DNA from: JBBDXS01 sp964418365
GTDB lineage: Bacteria; Chloroflexota; Dehalococcoidia; DSTF01; RBG-16-68-14
DNA length: 64,000 nucleotides
Assembly: GCA_964418365.1 (NCBI GenBank)
Contig: CAYQLM010000001.1
Span: 1-64,000, forward strand
Direction: 5' to 3'
The notes beneath the pieces were generated by a model. It had not been told where the DNA came from. It did not search any database and saw only the letters and a program-made list of their open reading frames with translations. Each line of letters begins with the position of its first letter. The stretch's first letter is position 1. Of this stretch, positions 7,657-15,395 are shown piece by piece. The position numbers and the translations under genes are program-made.

Positions 7657-8270
7657 GCAAGACGTTCGGCATCCTGCTGTTTCCCGACGCGGAGGAGCTG
7701 GACTTCGTGGGCCCGTGGGAGGTCTTCACGAGCTTCGGCAAGTATTTCGATCAGGAGTGGCAGTCTGTGCTCGTGGCGCAGTCGGGCGAGCTAGTTCGCG
7801 CGAACAAGGGCATGCTGTTCACGCCGGACCACACGTTCGATGACTGCCCGCCGCTCGATGTGCTGCTCATTCCCGGTGGGCAGGGCACCCGCGTCGAAGA
7901 GAACAACGGAGCGCTCCTCGACTTCGTGCGGCGCACCGGCGAGAAGGCGGCGTGGATGACGTCCGTCTGCACCGGCGCGTTCATCTTGAGAAGGGCCGGC
8001 TTTCTCTTCGGGCGGCGCGCCACCACGCACTGGGCGATGATGAACGAGCTCCGCAAGGACCCGCAGATCACCGTCGTCGAGCAGCGCTTCGTGCACGACG
8101 GCAACGTGATCACCTCGGCGGGCGTCTCCGCAGGTATCGATATGGCGCTCTACCTGGTCGGGCTGCTTTCGAGCCCTGACGTGGCGCGCAACGTGCAGAA
8201 GTTCATCGAGTACTATCCCGAACCGCCGTATGCGGAAGAACCGATCGCCGCTGGGAAGGACAACGTCTGA
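7653..8270 (+). CDS. DJ-1/PfpI (ThiJ) family protein
   Basis: A 205-residue single-domain DJ-1/PfpI protein. The nucleophile-elbow cysteine is C106 in TSVCTGAFILRRAGFL, followed by GRRATTHW, and there is an early glutamate in PDAEELDFVGPWEVF. These resemble isonitrile hydratase-like and AraC-associated members more than the chaperone-like ones. SAGVSAGIDMALYLVGLL near residue 153 is also typical. No DNA-binding domain is present. The function in a SAM-recycling operon is not evident; detoxification or glyoxalase-like activity are options. It overlaps the acetyltransferase by 4 bases and ahcY by 1 (TGATG). Confidence 0.87.
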   Translation: MSKTFGILLFPDAEELDFVGPWEVFTSFGKYFDQEWQSVLVAQSGELVRANKGMLFTPDHTFDDCPPLDVLLIPGGQGTRVEENNGALLDFVRRTGEKAAWMTSVCTGAFILRRAGFLFGRRATTHWAMMNELRKDPQITVVEQRFVHDGNVITSAGVSAGIDMALYLVGLLSSPDVARNVQKFIEYYPEPPYAEEPIAAGKDNV

Positions 8271-9541
8271 TGGTCAAGGAAACGATCGACTGCGATATCA
8301 AGGACCCGCGTCTCGCGGAGGAGGGCGTTCGTCGCATCGAGTGGGCGGCGCGCGAGATGCCGGTCATCCGCTCAATACGCGAGCGCTTCGCGAAGGACAA
8401 GCCGCTGCGAGGCGTTCGTCTGGCGGGCTGCCTCCACGTGACGACGGAGACGGCGAATCTTGCGCTCGCCCTGCGCGACGGCGGCGCCGAGCTGACGCTC
8501 TGCGCCAGCAACCCGCTCAGCACGCAGGACGACGCTGCGGCGGCGCTTGTGCACGAGTACGGTGTGCCGGTCTTCGCGATTAAGGGCGAGAACGACGCGA
8601 CGTACTACAAGCACATCCACCAGGCGCTGGAGCACCGGCCGCAGATTACGCTCGATGACGGCGCGGACCTCGTCGCGACGATCCACCGCGAGAAGCGAGA
8701 GCTCATCGAGGGCATCATCGGCGGCACAGAGGAGACGACGACGGGCGTCATCCGCCTGCGCGCGATGGCGAAGGACGGCGCGCTGAAGTACCCGATCGTG
8801 GCCGTGAACGAAGCGAATACGAAGCACTTCTTCGACAACCGCTATGGGACGGGCCAGAGCACCATCGACGGCATCACGCGCGCGACGAACATCCTCTGGG
8901 CGGGCAAGAACGTCGTCGTCGTTGGATACGGCTGGTGCGGGCGCGGCGTGGCGATGCGCGCGCGCGGCCTCGGCGCGCAGGTGATCGTCACGGAGGTCGA
9001 CCCGCTACGCGCGCTGGAGGCCGTGATGGACGGCTACCGCGTCATGGCGATGCAGGAGGCGGCTCAGATCGGAGACATCTTCATCACGGTGACGGGGGAC
9101 ATCCACGTCATCGACCGCCACCACTTCGAGACGATGAAGGACGGCGCCATCATGGCCAACTCCGGCCACTTCAATGTGGAGCTGAACATCGAGGCGCTCG
9201 CCAGTATGGCGGAGGGCCGGCGGCAGGTGCGCCCCTTCGTCGAGGAGTTCCGTCTGGGCGACGGCCGGAAGGTGTTCCTGCTGGGCGAAGGCCGGTTGAT
9301 CAACCTCACCGCCGCGGAGGGGCACCCGGCGAGCGTGATGGATATGAGCTTCGCGAACCAGGCGCTCAGCGTCGAATACCTCGTGCTGCGCGAAGACAAG
9401 CTGCCGATCGATGTCTACCCCGTGCCTGCGGAGATCGACAACGAGATCGCGCGGCTGAAGCTCGAGTCCCTGGGCATCACCATCGACGAGCTAACCGACG
9501 AGCAGAAGAAATACCTCTCGAGCTGGGAGGAAGGAACGTGA
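8270..9541 (+). CDS. ahcY: Adenosylhomocysteinase (short form)
   Basis: A 423-residue enzyme that hydrolyses S-adenosylhomocysteine to adenosine and homocysteine using tightly bound NAD. Seen are DIKDPRLAEEGVRRIEWA at the start, GCLHVTTETANL, EETTTGVIRLRAM, the NAD-binding GYGWCGRGVAMRARGLGAQVIVTEVDP, TVTGDIHVIDRHHFETMKDGAIMANSGHF and the C-terminal GHPASVMDMSFANQAL. It lacks the insertion of roughly 40 residues found in longer bacterial and eukaryotic enzymes, so it is of the archaeal/thermophile-like length class. It overlaps its neighbours on both sides by one base, inside the riboswitch operon. Confidence 0.96.
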   Translation: MVKETIDCDIKDPRLAEEGVRRIEWAAREMPVIRSIRERFAKDKPLRGVRLAGCLHVTTETANLALALRDGGAELTLCASNPLSTQDDAAAALVHEYGVPVFAIKGENDATYYKHIHQALEHRPQITLDDGADLVATIHREKRELIEGIIGGTEETTTGVIRLRAMAKDGALKYPIVAVNEANTKHFFDNRYGTGQSTIDGITRATNILWAGKNVVVVGYGWCGRGVAMRARGLGAQVIVTEVDPLRALEAVMDGYRVMAMQEAAQIGDIFITVTGDIHVIDRHHFETMKDGAIMANSGHFNVELNIEALASMAEGRRQVRPFVEEFRLGDGRKVFLLGEGRLINLTAAEGHPASVMDMSFANQALSVEYLVLREDKLPIDVYPVPAEIDNEIARLKLESLGITIDELTDEQKKYLSSWEEGT

Positions 9542-10014
9542 TGGAAGAGGGAAACGGGAAGCGAGAAGCGGGAGCGGCAAGGCGACCAATTCGCTCGTAT
9601 GACGATCTAGAAGTCTACCAGCGAGCGATGAAGTTGCTGATTCCGCTGCACGCGCTGGTTCGATCGCTTCCGGATTACGAACGCTTCGAACTGGCGAGTC
9701 AGCTTCGACGTGCCAGTAAATCGATCCCTGCGAATATCGCTGAAGGGTACGGCAAGAAGCGCTCTGCGCGAGAATTCAAGGCGTATCTCACTAATGCCCT
9801 CGGCTCCGCTAACGAAGTCATTGTCCATCTAAAGATCGCTGACACCCTAGAGTATGCGGATGGACCAGCGGTCGCCGAGCTGGTCGACGACTATACGATT
9901 GTTGCAAAGCAACTCCACACATTGATTGGCGCCTGGCAGTCGTTCGATAACGCATCCCGGGAGAATATCCCGCATCCCGCATCTCGCATCCAAATTCCAA
10001 GGAGTAGCTCATGA
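9541..10014 (+). CDS. Four-helix bundle protein (23S rRNA intervening-sequence / Avd-like family)
   Basis: A 157-residue all-helical protein. The family pattern is clear: RSYDDLEVYQRAMKL near residue 18, PDYERFELASQLRRASKSIPANIAEGYGKK near 44, then the REFKAYLTNALGSANEVIVHL helix. Homologues occur in 23S rRNA intervening sequences, as stand-alone genes and as Avd accessory proteins of retroelements; the biochemical role is unclear. It fits exactly between ahcY (TGATG overlap) and metK (ATGA overlap). Both ends of the gene are short degenerate repeats (GGGAAACGGGAAGCG-like at 9549-9577; CCCGCATCC-like at 9952-9991), which suggests it arrived as a small cassette. Confidence 0.87.
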   Translation: MEEGNGKREAGAARRPIRSYDDLEVYQRAMKLLIPLHALVRSLPDYERFELASQLRRASKSIPANIAEGYGKKRSAREFKAYLTNALGSANEVIVHLKIADTLEYADGPAVAELVDDYTIVAKQLHTLIGAWQSFDNASRENIPHPASRIQIPRSSS

Positions 10015-11228
10015 CCGATACCACCTTCATGTCCTCGCCATCGCTGTTTCTGACGTCAGAGTCGGTGACCGAGGGGCATCCCGACAAGATGTGCGATCAG
10101 ATCTCGGACGCGATCCTCGACAAGATCATCGGGCAGGACCCGATGGCGCGGGTCGCGTGTGAGACGGCGGTCACCACCGGCCTCGTGCTCGTCGCAGGCG
10201 AGATCACGACGAACTGCTACGTCGACATCCCAACGCTGGTGCGGGAGACCATACGTGACGTCGGCTACACGCGCGCGAAGTTCGGCTTCGATTACGAGAC
10301 GTGCGGCGTGACGGTGTCGATTAAGGAGCAGTCGGGCGACATCGCACAGGGCGTCGAACATTCATACGAGACGCGGGAGGGCGAGACCGCAACCGATGAG
10401 CTCGAGCAGGGCGCCGGCGACCAGGGCATGATGATCGGCTTCGCCTGCCGCGAGACGCCGGAGCTGATGCCGCTGTCGATCTCGCTCGCGCACAAGCTCT
10501 GCCGCCGGCTGGCGCAGGTGCGCAAAGACGGCGTACTCGATTACCTTCGCCCGGATGGCAAGTCGCAAGTGACGGTCGAGTATGAGTACGGCCGGCCGAA
10601 GCGGATCGACACGATCGTCCTCTCGTCGCAGCACGATCCGGTCGTGCCCTACGAGCAGCTTAGGCAAGAGCTCATCGATGTCGTGGTGCATGAGGTGATC
10701 CCGCCGGAGCTGCTGGACGAGCGCACCCGCTATTACGTGAACCCCACCGGGCGCTTCGTCATCGGCGGGCCGATGGGAGACGCGGGCCTTACGGGACGCA
10801 AGATCATCGTCGATACGTACGGCGGGATCGCGCGACACGGCGGCGGCGCTTTCTCCGGCAAGGACCCGACGAAGGTCGACCGCTCCGCGGCATATGCGGC
10901 GCGCTACGTCGCGAAGAACGTCGTCGCGGCCGGGCTGGCCGATCGATTGGAGTTCCAGCTCTCGTACGCGATCGGCGTCGCGCGGCCGACATCGATGGCG
11001 GTCGAGACGTTCGGCACGGGCCGCGTGGACGACGCCAAGATCCTCGAGCTGATCCAGAAGCACTTCGATCTGCGGCCGGCGGCGATCATCCGCGACCTGA
11101 ACCTCCGCCGGCCGATTTACCGCGCGACGGCCGCGTACGGCCACTTCGGTCGCGAGGACATCGACGCGCCGTGGGAGCGGACGGACAAGGCGGCGGCGCT
11201 GCGCAATGACGCCGGCCTTCGGGACTAA
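10011..11228 (+). CDS. metK: S-adenosylmethionine synthetase
   Basis: A 405-residue enzyme making SAM from methionine and ATP. Signatures are TSESVTEGHPDKMCDQISDAILD at the N-terminus, GEITTNCYVD, the hexapeptide-like GAGDQGMMIGFA near residue 138, NPTGRFVIGGPMGDAGLTGRKI, DTYGGIARHGGGAFSGKDPTKVDRSAAY with the phosphate-loop region, and the C-terminal AYGHFGR. A good Shine-Dalgarno (AAGGAG, 9999-10004) lies six bases before the ATG, inside the end of the preceding gene. Within the riboswitch-controlled run it supplies the ligand of the switch itself. Confidence 0.97.
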   Translation: MTDTTFMSSPSLFLTSESVTEGHPDKMCDQISDAILDKIIGQDPMARVACETAVTTGLVLVAGEITTNCYVDIPTLVRETIRDVGYTRAKFGFDYETCGVTVSIKEQSGDIAQGVEHSYETREGETATDELEQGAGDQGMMIGFACRETPELMPLSISLAHKLCRRLAQVRKDGVLDYLRPDGKSQVTVEYEYGRPKRIDTIVLSSQHDPVVPYEQLRQELIDVVVHEVIPPELLDERTRYYVNPTGRFVIGGPMGDAGLTGRKIIVDTYGGIARHGGGAFSGKDPTKVDRSAAYAARYVAKNVVAAGLADRLEFQLSYAIGVARPTSMAVETFGTGRVDDAKILELIQKHFDLRPAAIIRDLNLRRPIYRATAAYGHFGREDIDAPWERTDKAAALRNDAGLRD

Positions 11229-11793
11229 CACAGCGGCTGGTGCCCTGGCGCCGGGAACGAACAGCCGGCGCCGCCGTTCGATCCGCCTGCGTAACTTTGA
11301 CTACTCGCAGGCAGGGGCATATTTCGTCACGATCTGTACGGCCGGACGCAGACTGTTCTTCGGCGAGCCAGCTGTGCGCCAGGTGGCTGATAGCTGCTGG
11401 ACTGAGCTGCCGCGCCACTTTCCGAGCGTCAGCCTGGACGAATGGGTGATCATGCCGAATCATGTGCACGGCATCATAATGCTGGAAGGCTGTAGGGGCG
11501 TTCAATTGAACGCCCCTACAACGGCGCCTTTCGGGAAGCTGTCCACCAGTTCGCCACGGAGCGGCACATTGAGTGTCATCATTCGGACGTATAAGGCTGC
11601 GGTCACCACGCAAGCGCGGGCCCTGGGATGCCGCGAGTTCGGATGGCAGCGAAACTACTATGAGCACATCGTTCGAGACGATGATGAGCTGGTCCGCATA
11701 CGCGAATACATCAGGAACAATCCGCTTGAGTGGGACTCAGACGAAGACAATCCCGCCAACATCGCCCGCACGTTGTCGGTTGGGAGCGCCTAA
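11206..11793 (+). CDS. REP-associated tyrosine transposase (RAYT, Y1_Tnp/HUH family)
   Basis: A 195-residue single-domain HUH nuclease of the IS200-like Y1 family. Visible are RRRRSIRLRNFDYSQAGAYFVTICT, the metal-binding HUH pair in MPNHVHGIIML near residues 83-93, and the catalytic tyrosine region FGWQRNYYEHIVRDD followed by IREYIRNNPLEW. RAYTs cut and move REP-type palindromes rather than a classic IS. The gene carries a perfect 30-base palindrome at 11491-11520, just after the HUH codons. Its start overlaps the end of metK out of frame, and its stop overlaps the next ATG (TAATG), so it is transcribed with the operon. Confidence 0.9.
   Translation: MTPAFGTNTAAGALAPGTNSRRRRSIRLRNFDYSQAGAYFVTICTAGRRLFFGEPAVRQVADSCWTELPRHFPSVSLDEWVIMPNHVHGIIMLEGCRGVQLNAPTTAPFGKLSTSSPRSGTLSVIIRTYKAAVTTQARALGCREFGWQRNYYEHIVRDDDELVRIREYIRNNPLEWDSDEDNPANIARTLSVGSA
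11491..11520. repeat. Perfect 30-base palindrome inside the RAYT gene
   Basis: TGTAGGGGCGTTCAA is followed without a loop by its exact reverse complement. It encodes roughly CRGVQLNAPT, a low-conservation loop between the HUH motif and the catalytic tyrosine. It has the size and shape of a REP-like unit that such transposases recognise. Confidence 0.9.
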
Positions 11794-12482
11794 TGTTCGC
11801 CATCATTATCGCCGGCGGAAAGGGTGAGCGCTTACGCCCGCTGACCGACGACCGTCCGAAGCACATGGTGCTTCTGGTCGGCAAGCCGATCCTGGAGTAT
11901 CAGATCGATTGGCTGCGGGATGGCGGGGTCACTGACATCGTTGTCGCGTGTGGGTACCTGCACGACGTGATCGAGCGCTACTTCTCGGACGGCAGCCGCT
12001 GGGGCGTACGCATCTGCTACTCGGTCGAACAGGAGCCGCTCGGCAGAGGAGGGGCGCTCAAACTCGCATCCGGCCATGTGCCGCCGTCGGAGCCGTGGGT
12101 CATCGCGACGAACGGCGACAACATCAATACGCAGCCGTTGGCGCCGATGATCCGCCAGCACCAGCGCACAAACGCGACCGCGACGCTGCTGCTCACGCAG
12201 CTCCGCAGCCCGTACGGGATCGTGCGACAACGCGGCAAGCAGATCGTGGGCTTTCGAGAGAAGCCGCTGCTGCCGCACTGGCTGAGCGCGGGCGTGTATG
12301 TGCTGCAACGCGAATTCTTCGCGGACCTGCCGGATGTCGGCGACCATGAGGACGAGCTGTTCCCGCGGCTGGCCGCTGAAGGCCGGCTCTACGGCTTCCG
12401 CTCGCATGCGTACTGGAAGGCGATCGATACGGTGAAGGACCTGAACGAAGCGGCCGGAGAGCTCGGCGCTGCGGCGACGTAG
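11793..12482 (+). CDS. Sugar-phosphate nucleotidyltransferase
   Basis: A 229-residue NTP-transferase domain protein. The N-terminal FAIIIAGGKGERLRPLTDDRPKHMV is the G-rich nucleotide loop plus the conserved lysine. GKPILEYQIDWLRDGGVTDIVVACGYL, a PLGRGGALKLA segment, NGDNINTQ (the metal-binding aspartate) and FREKPLLPHWLSAGVYVL follow. It most resembles mannose-1-phosphate guanylyltransferase and glucose-1-phosphate nucleotidyltransferase cores without a C-terminal beta-helix. With the following Pgi/Pmi-type isomerase it could make GDP-mannose or a related donor. It starts inside the RAYT stop codon and ends two bases before the isomerase ATG. Confidence 0.87.
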   Translation: MFAIIIAGGKGERLRPLTDDRPKHMVLLVGKPILEYQIDWLRDGGVTDIVVACGYLHDVIERYFSDGSRWGVRICYSVEQEPLGRGGALKLASGHVPPSEPWVIATNGDNINTQPLAPMIRQHQRTNATATLLLTQLRSPYGIVRQRGKQIVGFREKPLLPHWLSAGVYVLQREFFADLPDVGDHEDELFPRLAAEGRLYGFRSHAYWKAIDTVKDLNEAAGELGAAAT

Positions 12483-12483
12483 C

Positions 12484-13551
12484 ATGACGATCGCGCACGC
12501 ACTCGACGACCGGACGCTGATCGAGCGGCTCGACCCGAGCGGCCTCATCGGCCGTGTCGAAGCGCTGCCGGAGCAATGCGAGGAAGCGTGGCGTCGGGCC
12601 TCCGCGTTCGAGCTGCCGGCCGAACATAGGGAAGCAAGCGCCGTCGTTGTGCTCGGCATGGGCGGCTCCGCCATCGCCGGCGACATCTTCCGGGTGCTCT
12701 CGCTCGCGCGCCGCAAGCCCGTACACGTGGTGCGCGGCTACGATCTGCCCGCCTTCGTTGGCGGCGAAACGCTCGTCGTCGCGTGCAGCCACAGCGGCAA
12801 CACCGAAGAGACGCTGTCGACGTTCGAGCAAGCGCTCGCCGTGAACGCGAAGGCCGTCGCGCTCACGATGGGCGGCCGGCTCGCAGAGCTGGCCGCTGCC
12901 AGCGGCGCGCCATCGCTCGTCTACCGTTATGATGGCGAGCCGCGGTCGGCGCTGGGACATCAGCTCATGGCGTTGCTCGGCATCGGACAGCAAGCGGGCT
13001 GCCTCGCGCCGCAGGGTGATGCGGTGCAAGAAGCTGTGCGCAGCCTGCGCGCGCAGCGGGAGGTCATCGGCAGCGCCGTCGCGGCCGATCGCAACGCGGC
13101 CAAGCAGCTAGCGTCGAGGCTGCATGGCAGGCTGCCGGTCGTCGTCGGCTCCGGCGTGCTTATCGAGGCGGCGCGGCGCTGGAAGACGCAGCTCAACGAG
13201 AACAGCAAGTGTTGGGCGATCTGCGAAGAGCTGCCTGAGCTCGATCACAACACGATCGTCGGCTTCGGGCTGACGAAGGACGTCGTGCGGCAACTGCACG
13301 TCATCTTCCTCTCGCATCCGGCGCTAGGGAAGGGGATGGACCGCCGAATCGAGCTCACGGCAGAGGCGCTGTCGGACGCCGGCGTGACGCACGAGCGGGT
13401 CGAGGCGGCCGGCGATGCGCCGCTCGCGCAGATGCTGACGTCGGTCCACTTCGGTGACTTCGTCAGCTACTACCTGGCGCTGCTGAACGGCGTCGACCCG
13501 TCGTCGGTGGAGCCGATCACGAAGCTAAAGCAGGGCCTGGCCGCAGGCTAG
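12484..13551 (+). CDS. Bifunctional phosphoglucose/phosphomannose isomerase (SIS domain)
   Basis: A 355-residue SIS-domain protein of the Pgi/Pmi family, which interconverts fructose-6-phosphate with glucose-6-phosphate or mannose-6-phosphate. The first SIS lobe shows VVLGMGGSAIAGDIFRVL near residue 56 and VACSHSGNTEETLSTFEQA near 99. The second lobe shows ENSKCWAICEELPELDHNTIVGF near 239, with the conserved glutamate and histidine of the catalytic site. The length suits the archaeal/actinobacterial bifunctional family. It is the last gene before a strong terminator and probably feeds the sugar nucleotidyltransferase upstream. Confidence 0.9.
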   Translation: MTIAHALDDRTLIERLDPSGLIGRVEALPEQCEEAWRRASAFELPAEHREASAVVVLGMGGSAIAGDIFRVLSLARRKPVHVVRGYDLPAFVGGETLVVACSHSGNTEETLSTFEQALAVNAKAVALTMGGRLAELAAASGAPSLVYRYDGEPRSALGHQLMALLGIGQQAGCLAPQGDAVQEAVRSLRAQREVIGSAVAADRNAAKQLASRLHGRLPVVVGSGVLIEAARRWKTQLNENSKCWAICEELPELDHNTIVGFGLTKDVVRQLHVIFLSHPALGKGMDRRIELTAEALSDAGVTHERVEAAGDAPLAQMLTSVHFGDFVSYYLALLNGVDPSSVEPITKLKQGLAAG

Positions 13552-13575
13552 TTACAGCACGATCGATTGACAACG

Positions 13576-13600
13576 AAGGCCAGGCTTGAGCCTGGCCTTT
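13576..13600. terminator. Bidirectional intrinsic terminator
   Basis: AAGGCCAGGC, loop TTGA and GCCTGGCCTT form a 10-bp stem with A- and T-rich ends. It lies between the plus-strand isomerase and the convergent rpsI, so it can end both units. Confidence 0.9.
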
Positions 13601-13622
13601 GCGCTCGTTTCGTAGCGAACAG

Positions 13623-14024
13623 CTAGCGCTTCGTGAACTGAGGGGCCTTGCGGGCGCGCTTCAGGCCGTACTTCTTGCGCTCCTTCACGCGGGAGTCTCG
13701 CGTGAGGAGGCCCGAGCGGCGGAGCGGCTGGTGGTTCGCCGGGTCGGCGGCGACAAGCGCCCGCGCCGCCCCGTGGGCGATCGCGTCGGCCCAGCCGGTG
13801 ATGCCGCCGCCGGCGACCTTCACCTGCAGGCGGAACTTGCTCGCGTTTTCGGTGACGGTCAGTGGCTGGAGCACGCGCGCCCGATGCGTGATGCGCGAGA
13901 AGACCTCTTCCAGCGCGCGGTCGTTGATCGTGTGCGCGCCGGCGCCGGGGTAGAGCCGCACGCGCGCGACGGCGTTCTTGCGCCGGCCGGTGCCGTGATA
14001 GTAGAGGTCGCTCTTGGCTGTCAT
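13623..14024 (-). CDS. rpsI: 30S ribosomal protein S9
   Basis: A 133-residue protein with the S9 core: YYHGTGRRKNAVARVRLYPG at the start, VAGGGITGWADAIAHGAARAL in the middle and the DSRVKERKKYGLKRARKAPQFTKR tail that reaches the P-site tRNA. The C-terminal Lys-Arg end is intact. It overlaps rplM by 4 bases (start inside the rplM stop), the standard rplM-rpsI pair, and is the last gene of the long minus-strand superoperon before the terminator. Confidence 0.97.
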   Translation of the reverse strand: MTAKSDLYYHGTGRRKNAVARVRLYPGAGAHTINDRALEEVFSRITHRARVLQPLTVTENASKFRLQVKVAGGGITGWADAIAHGAARALVAADPANHQPLRRSGLLTRDSRVKERKKYGLKRARKAPQFTKR

Positions 14025-14470
14025 GCGGGCGAGGCTTCCTTCTGCTTACCGCGCCCGGCGTTCACCTGCGCCTCATGCGGGTGCTCCGGACCGCTGTAGA
14101 CCTTCAGGTGGCCCAACAGCTGGCGGCTCAGGCGGTTGTGCGGCATCATGCCCTTCACGGCCTTTTGCACTACCCGGTCCGGGTGTGTCTGGAGCATCTT
14201 CGACAGCAGCGTCTCTTTGAGGCCGCCCGGGTAGCCGGAATGCTGTCGATAGAGCTTTTGGTCGGCCTTGCGGCCAGTCGTGCGCACCTTCGCCGCGTTG
14301 ACGACGATGACGAAGTCGCCGTTATCGAGATGCGGCGTGAACGTCGGGCGGTACTTGCCGCGAAGGAGATGCGCCACCTGCGTCGCCAAGCGGCCCAATG
14401 TCTGGCCGTCCGCGTCAAGCACGTGCCAGCGCGTCACGATTTCCTTTGGCCGGAGCGTGTAGGTCTTCAT
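14021..14470 (-). CDS. rplM: 50S ribosomal protein L13
   Basis: A 149-residue L13. Seen are RWHVLDADGQTLGRLATQVAHLLRGK, the NGDFVIVVNAAKVRTTGRK strand, YRQHSGYPGGLKE and the VVQKAVKGMMPHNRLSRQLLGHLKVYSGPEHPH block, all characteristic. The end overlaps rpsI. It sits about 40 bases downstream of truA, the usual rplQ-truA-rplM-rpsI order. Confidence 0.97.
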   Translation of the reverse strand: MKTYTLRPKEIVTRWHVLDADGQTLGRLATQVAHLLRGKYRPTFTPHLDNGDFVIVVNAAKVRTTGRKADQKLYRQHSGYPGGLKETLLSKMLQTHPDRVVQKAVKGMMPHNRLSRQLLGHLKVYSGPEHPHEAQVNAGRGKQKEASPA

Positions 14471-14512
14471 ATCAGCAAAGTCGCCCGCCAGAGGCGGACG
14501 GCCCGAAGCATC

Positions 14513-15395
14513 CTAGCGCATCTCGGGGCTAAGATCGAGGCCCGGATACGCCACTCGCACCAGGTAGAGCCCGCGGGCGGGCGCGACCGGCCCCGCCGTG
14601 GCGGGCTCGGCCCGCCGCAGCACGCCCCGAAAAGCTGCCAGCGAGAGCTTTCCTCTGCCCACCTGGACGAGCGAGCCGGCGGTGCGCCGCACCTGGAATG
14701 CGTGGACGGCAAAATACCCAGCCCCGGCCAGGAGCACCGCCAGCATTGACCAAATCAGGAATTTGACGTTTAGCTTTTCTTNNNNNNNNNNTGCGCCGCA
14801 CCTGCTGGCGCAGGAAGGCGTTCGCTTCGATCTGGATGCTGACGATGGGCGGCCGCGAGCGCATCTGACACCGGAACACGCGCCGGACGGTGGGCACGCC
14901 CTCGCGGCGGCTGAACGCGGCGAAGTCATGCTCGCCGGCGAGCAGTCGCGCGGCGCGTTGCATGCGATCGATATCGAGAGGCTCTGGGACGTGCCAGGCG
15001 CGATGACGCCAGAGCGGCGACGCGACCGGCGCGTTGTGGATGAGGTATCGATACGTTCTGCGCGACGCGTGCCGCCGCGGGTCGAACGGCTCGTCGACCT
15101 CCGTCGCGCTGCGAACGGCGATGGTCTTCGGCAGCCAGGCGTTGAGCCCGCGCACGAATACCTCGGTTTTGAGACGAGATGTCGTCGTGAACGCCGCCAC
15201 CTGGCCCAGCGCGTGCACGCCGGCGTCGGTGCGCCCGGCAAAGGCGACGCGCACGCGTTCGCCCGTGAGGTTGCGCAGGGCAGCTTCGAGCTCGCTCTGG
15301 ACGGTGGGCGCGTTCTTCTGGAGCTGGGAGCCGGAGAGGGGAGGGCTGCCGTCGTACTCGAGGACGAGCGCGATCCGGCGGGGCTGGCTGGTCAC
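14513..15395 (-). CDS. truA: tRNA pseudouridine(38-40) synthase, interrupted by an assembly chimera
   Basis: TruA modifies U38-U40 of the tRNA anticodon arm. The first part reads cleanly from 15395: LVLEYDGS, a TVQSELEAAL segment, the catalytic aspartate in AGRTDAGVHALGQVAAF, then FDPRRHASRRTYRYLIHN, to NAFLRQQVRR at the gap. The C-terminal part reads in another frame, from QVRRTAGSLVQVGRGKLSL to APARGLYLVRVAYP, the normal TruA ending. A 13-base direct repeat flanks the Ns. Removing one 109-base unit (repeat, 86 bases of unrelated sequence and 10 Ns) rejoins the frames exactly and gives 257 residues, a normal TruA length. The gene is therefore probably intact in the organism. Confidence 0.9.
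14696..14791. other. Assembly gap (10 Ns, 14782-14791) plus 86 bases of misjoined sequence
   Basis: Copies of TGCGCCGCACCTG flank this segment at 14683-14695 and 14792-14804. The 86 non-N bases do not belong to TruA. On the minus strand they read as a membrane-spanning start-like segment (FLIWSMLAVLLAGAGY) and are less GC-rich than the flanks. This is what a contig end joined to a foreign sequence over a short shared word looks like, followed by scaffolding with an arbitrary 10-N gap. Confidence 0.85.

Noticed and set aside
8935..10014. A single 359-residue fusion of ahcY-region sequence with the four-helix protein
   Set aside because: The first 200 residues are an out-of-frame reading of ahcY; the real gene starts at the ATG at 9541.
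14696..14781. A real small membrane protein or insertion in truA
   Set aside because: It is bounded by a 13-base direct repeat and the N gap, and its removal restores TruA exactly, so an assembly fault is the simpler explanation.
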